From NCBI GenBank assembly GCA_023133195.1, contig JAGLWW010000044.1, positions 1 through 6,581 of the forward strand: 6,581 nucleotides of DNA, written 5' to 3'. Position numbers and translations under genes: made by a program. Shown piece after piece: positions 5,860-6,581 of this stretch. Positions within the stretch are counted from its first letter, which is position 1. Each line of letters starts with the position of its first letter. The DNA comes from Candidatus Aenigmatarchaeota archaeon. Lineage in GTDB: Archaea; Aenigmatarchaeota; Aenigmatarchaeia; PWEA01; JAGHBM01. The notes beneath the pieces were generated by a model, which saw nothing but the letters and a program-made list of their open reading frames with translations, did not search any database and was not told the origin of the DNA.

Positions 5860-6581
5860 TTATACCACATCGGTATTTCTGCATTGCAAAATCGATTTTT
5901 TTAGCGATTGTAAGACATAATCTATTTGGTCATCTGTCATTTGCACAAATATAGGTAAACAAACGGTCTTTTTCAAAGTTCTTTCTGATTCTGGAAGCAT
6001 TCCTTCTTCATAACCAAACAATTTCTTATAAACCGGCTGTAGGTGACATGGAGGATCGTATACAGAACCCAACCTTATATGATATTTATTCTTCATTTCT
6101 TCAACTAACCTACTCTTATCAATATCTTGTGCCAAAAATATAGGATATTTATAATAACTACATCTCGTATTTTGGGGGATTTGAAAAAGTTTTATACCAT
6201 CAATCTTATTTAGGCCAACTAAATATTTATCAGCTATGTAATTTCTCCTTTCAATGTTATTTTCAAGTGCTCTTAATTGATATATTCCCAACAGAGCTTG
6301 TACCTCGTTCATAAGCCAGTCATTACCGAGGTTGGTTACATCATGAAGACTGCTACCAACACCGTGGTGACGAAGGCTTATTGCATAATTGGCAAGGTCA
6401 TCGTTTTGTGTAGTTATCATTCCTCCTGTACAAGTAGTCATAACCTTTGTTGGATAGAATGAAAAAGCACCTGCAAGACCTAAAGTACCTGCTTTTTTCC
6501 TATTAATTTCGCTTCCATGGGCATGAGCGGCATCCTCTATTAAGATAAGATTATTATCCTTACATATCCCCTGAATTTCTT
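5860..6581 (-). CDS. DegT/DnrJ/EryC1 family PLP aminotransferase, N-terminus off the window
   Basis: The frame is open from the right edge (first full codon at 6579) to the TAA at 5862-5860, giving 239 C-terminal residues. Family members are usually near 370-400, so roughly the first 130-160 are missing. Signatures in order are LIEDAAHAHGSE (13-24 of the fragment), whose Asp should bind the PLP pyridine nitrogen, and GAFSFYPTKVMTT with the PLP Schiff-base Lys45 (bases 6445-6447). Then come LRHHGVG, LGNDWLMNEVQALLG, CSYYKYPI, YDPPCHLQPVYKKLFGY, and the C-terminal LPIFVQMTDDQIDYVLQSL. These are sugar aminotransferases that convert a keto-sugar nucleotide to an amino sugar, usually with glutamate as donor. 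After the lysine the fragment reads TCTGG where many relatives have T-G-E-G-G. The ATG at 6441 is internal: starting there would remove the catalytic lysine. It is the upstream member of an operon with the WbqC gene. Confidence 0.9.
   Translation of the reverse strand, partial: EIQGICKDNNLILIEDAAHAHGSEINRKKAGTLGLAGAFSFYPTKVMTTCTGGMITTQNDDLANYAISLRHHGVGSSLHDVTNLGNDWLMNEVQALLGIYQLRALENNIERRNYIADKYLVGLNKIDGIKLFQIPQNTRCSYYKYPIFLAQDIDKSRLVEEMKNKYHIRLGSVYDPPCHLQPVYKKLFGYEEGMLPESERTLKKTVCLPIFVQMTDDQIDYVLQSLKKSILQCRNTDVV

Noticed and set aside
5716..5954. Two overlapping plus-strand frames at the WbqC/aminotransferase junction
   Set aside because: They are antisense to the strongly conserved HQPNYIPWLGYF segment and the aminotransferase C-terminus, with no homology recognised.
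6277..6462. Plus-strand open frame of 61 codons antisense to the aminotransferase
   Set aside because: It overlaps the PLP-lysine region of a clearly conserved gene and its translation shows no domain.
1..6581. CRISPR array, tandem repeats, insertion sequence, tRNA or riboswitch
   Set aside because: I saw no regularly spaced repeats, transposase motifs, terminal inverted repeats or tRNA-like cloverleaf, and almost every base is accounted for by conserved coding sequence.

Overview
The window is a gene-dense, AT-rich stretch of a glycan (cell-surface polysaccharide or glycoprotein) biosynthesis locus. It carries seven protein genes, the first and last cut by the window edges. I see no rRNA, tRNA, CRISPR array, transposase or long repeat. 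The organism is most likely an AT-rich archaeon, possibly a small-genome DPANN-type lineage; this is inference, not proof. Four things point that way: Arg codons are almost all AGA/AGG (all ten in the gene at 2882-3559); a dolichol-phosphate-mannose-synthase-like protein is paired with a PMT/ArnT-like GT-C transferase; the proteins are rich in Lys, Ile and Asn; and the two genes that begin transcription units have no visible Shine-Dalgarno (SD) sequence, while internal operon genes do. An AT-rich bacterium is not excluded.

Layout, left to right: (1) 2-430 (+), the 3' part of a class I SAM methyltransferase. (2) A leftward pair: a radical SAM protein with an N-terminal B12-binding-like domain (2837-1365), overlapped by 38 nt by a membrane-anchored ExoA-like family 2 glycosyltransferase (1402-431). 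(3) A rightward pair: a soluble DPM1-like family 2 glycosyltransferase (2882-3559) and a polytopic GT-C transferase with a C-terminal exposed domain (3583-5157). (4) A leftward pair running in from the right edge: a DegT/DnrJ/EryC1-type PLP aminotransferase (5' end off the window) and a WbqC-family protein whose ATG directly follows the aminotransferase stop codon.

The genes are tightly packed. The stop codons at 430/431 abut, the convergent stops at 5157/5164 are 6 bp apart, and the only gap over 25 bp is the 44-bp divergent region 2838-2881, which must drive both central operons unless promoters lie inside genes.

A coherent working model: the DPM1-like enzyme loads a hexose onto a polyprenyl phosphate at the inner membrane face, and the adjacent GT-C enzyme uses that lipid-linked sugar outside. 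The DegT and WbqC proteins make or tailor an amino sugar. The membrane GT2 adds a nucleotide-activated sugar, and the methyltransferase and radical SAM protein modify a sugar or lipid. The substrates of the radical SAM and WbqC proteins cannot be read from sequence and are the main unknowns.
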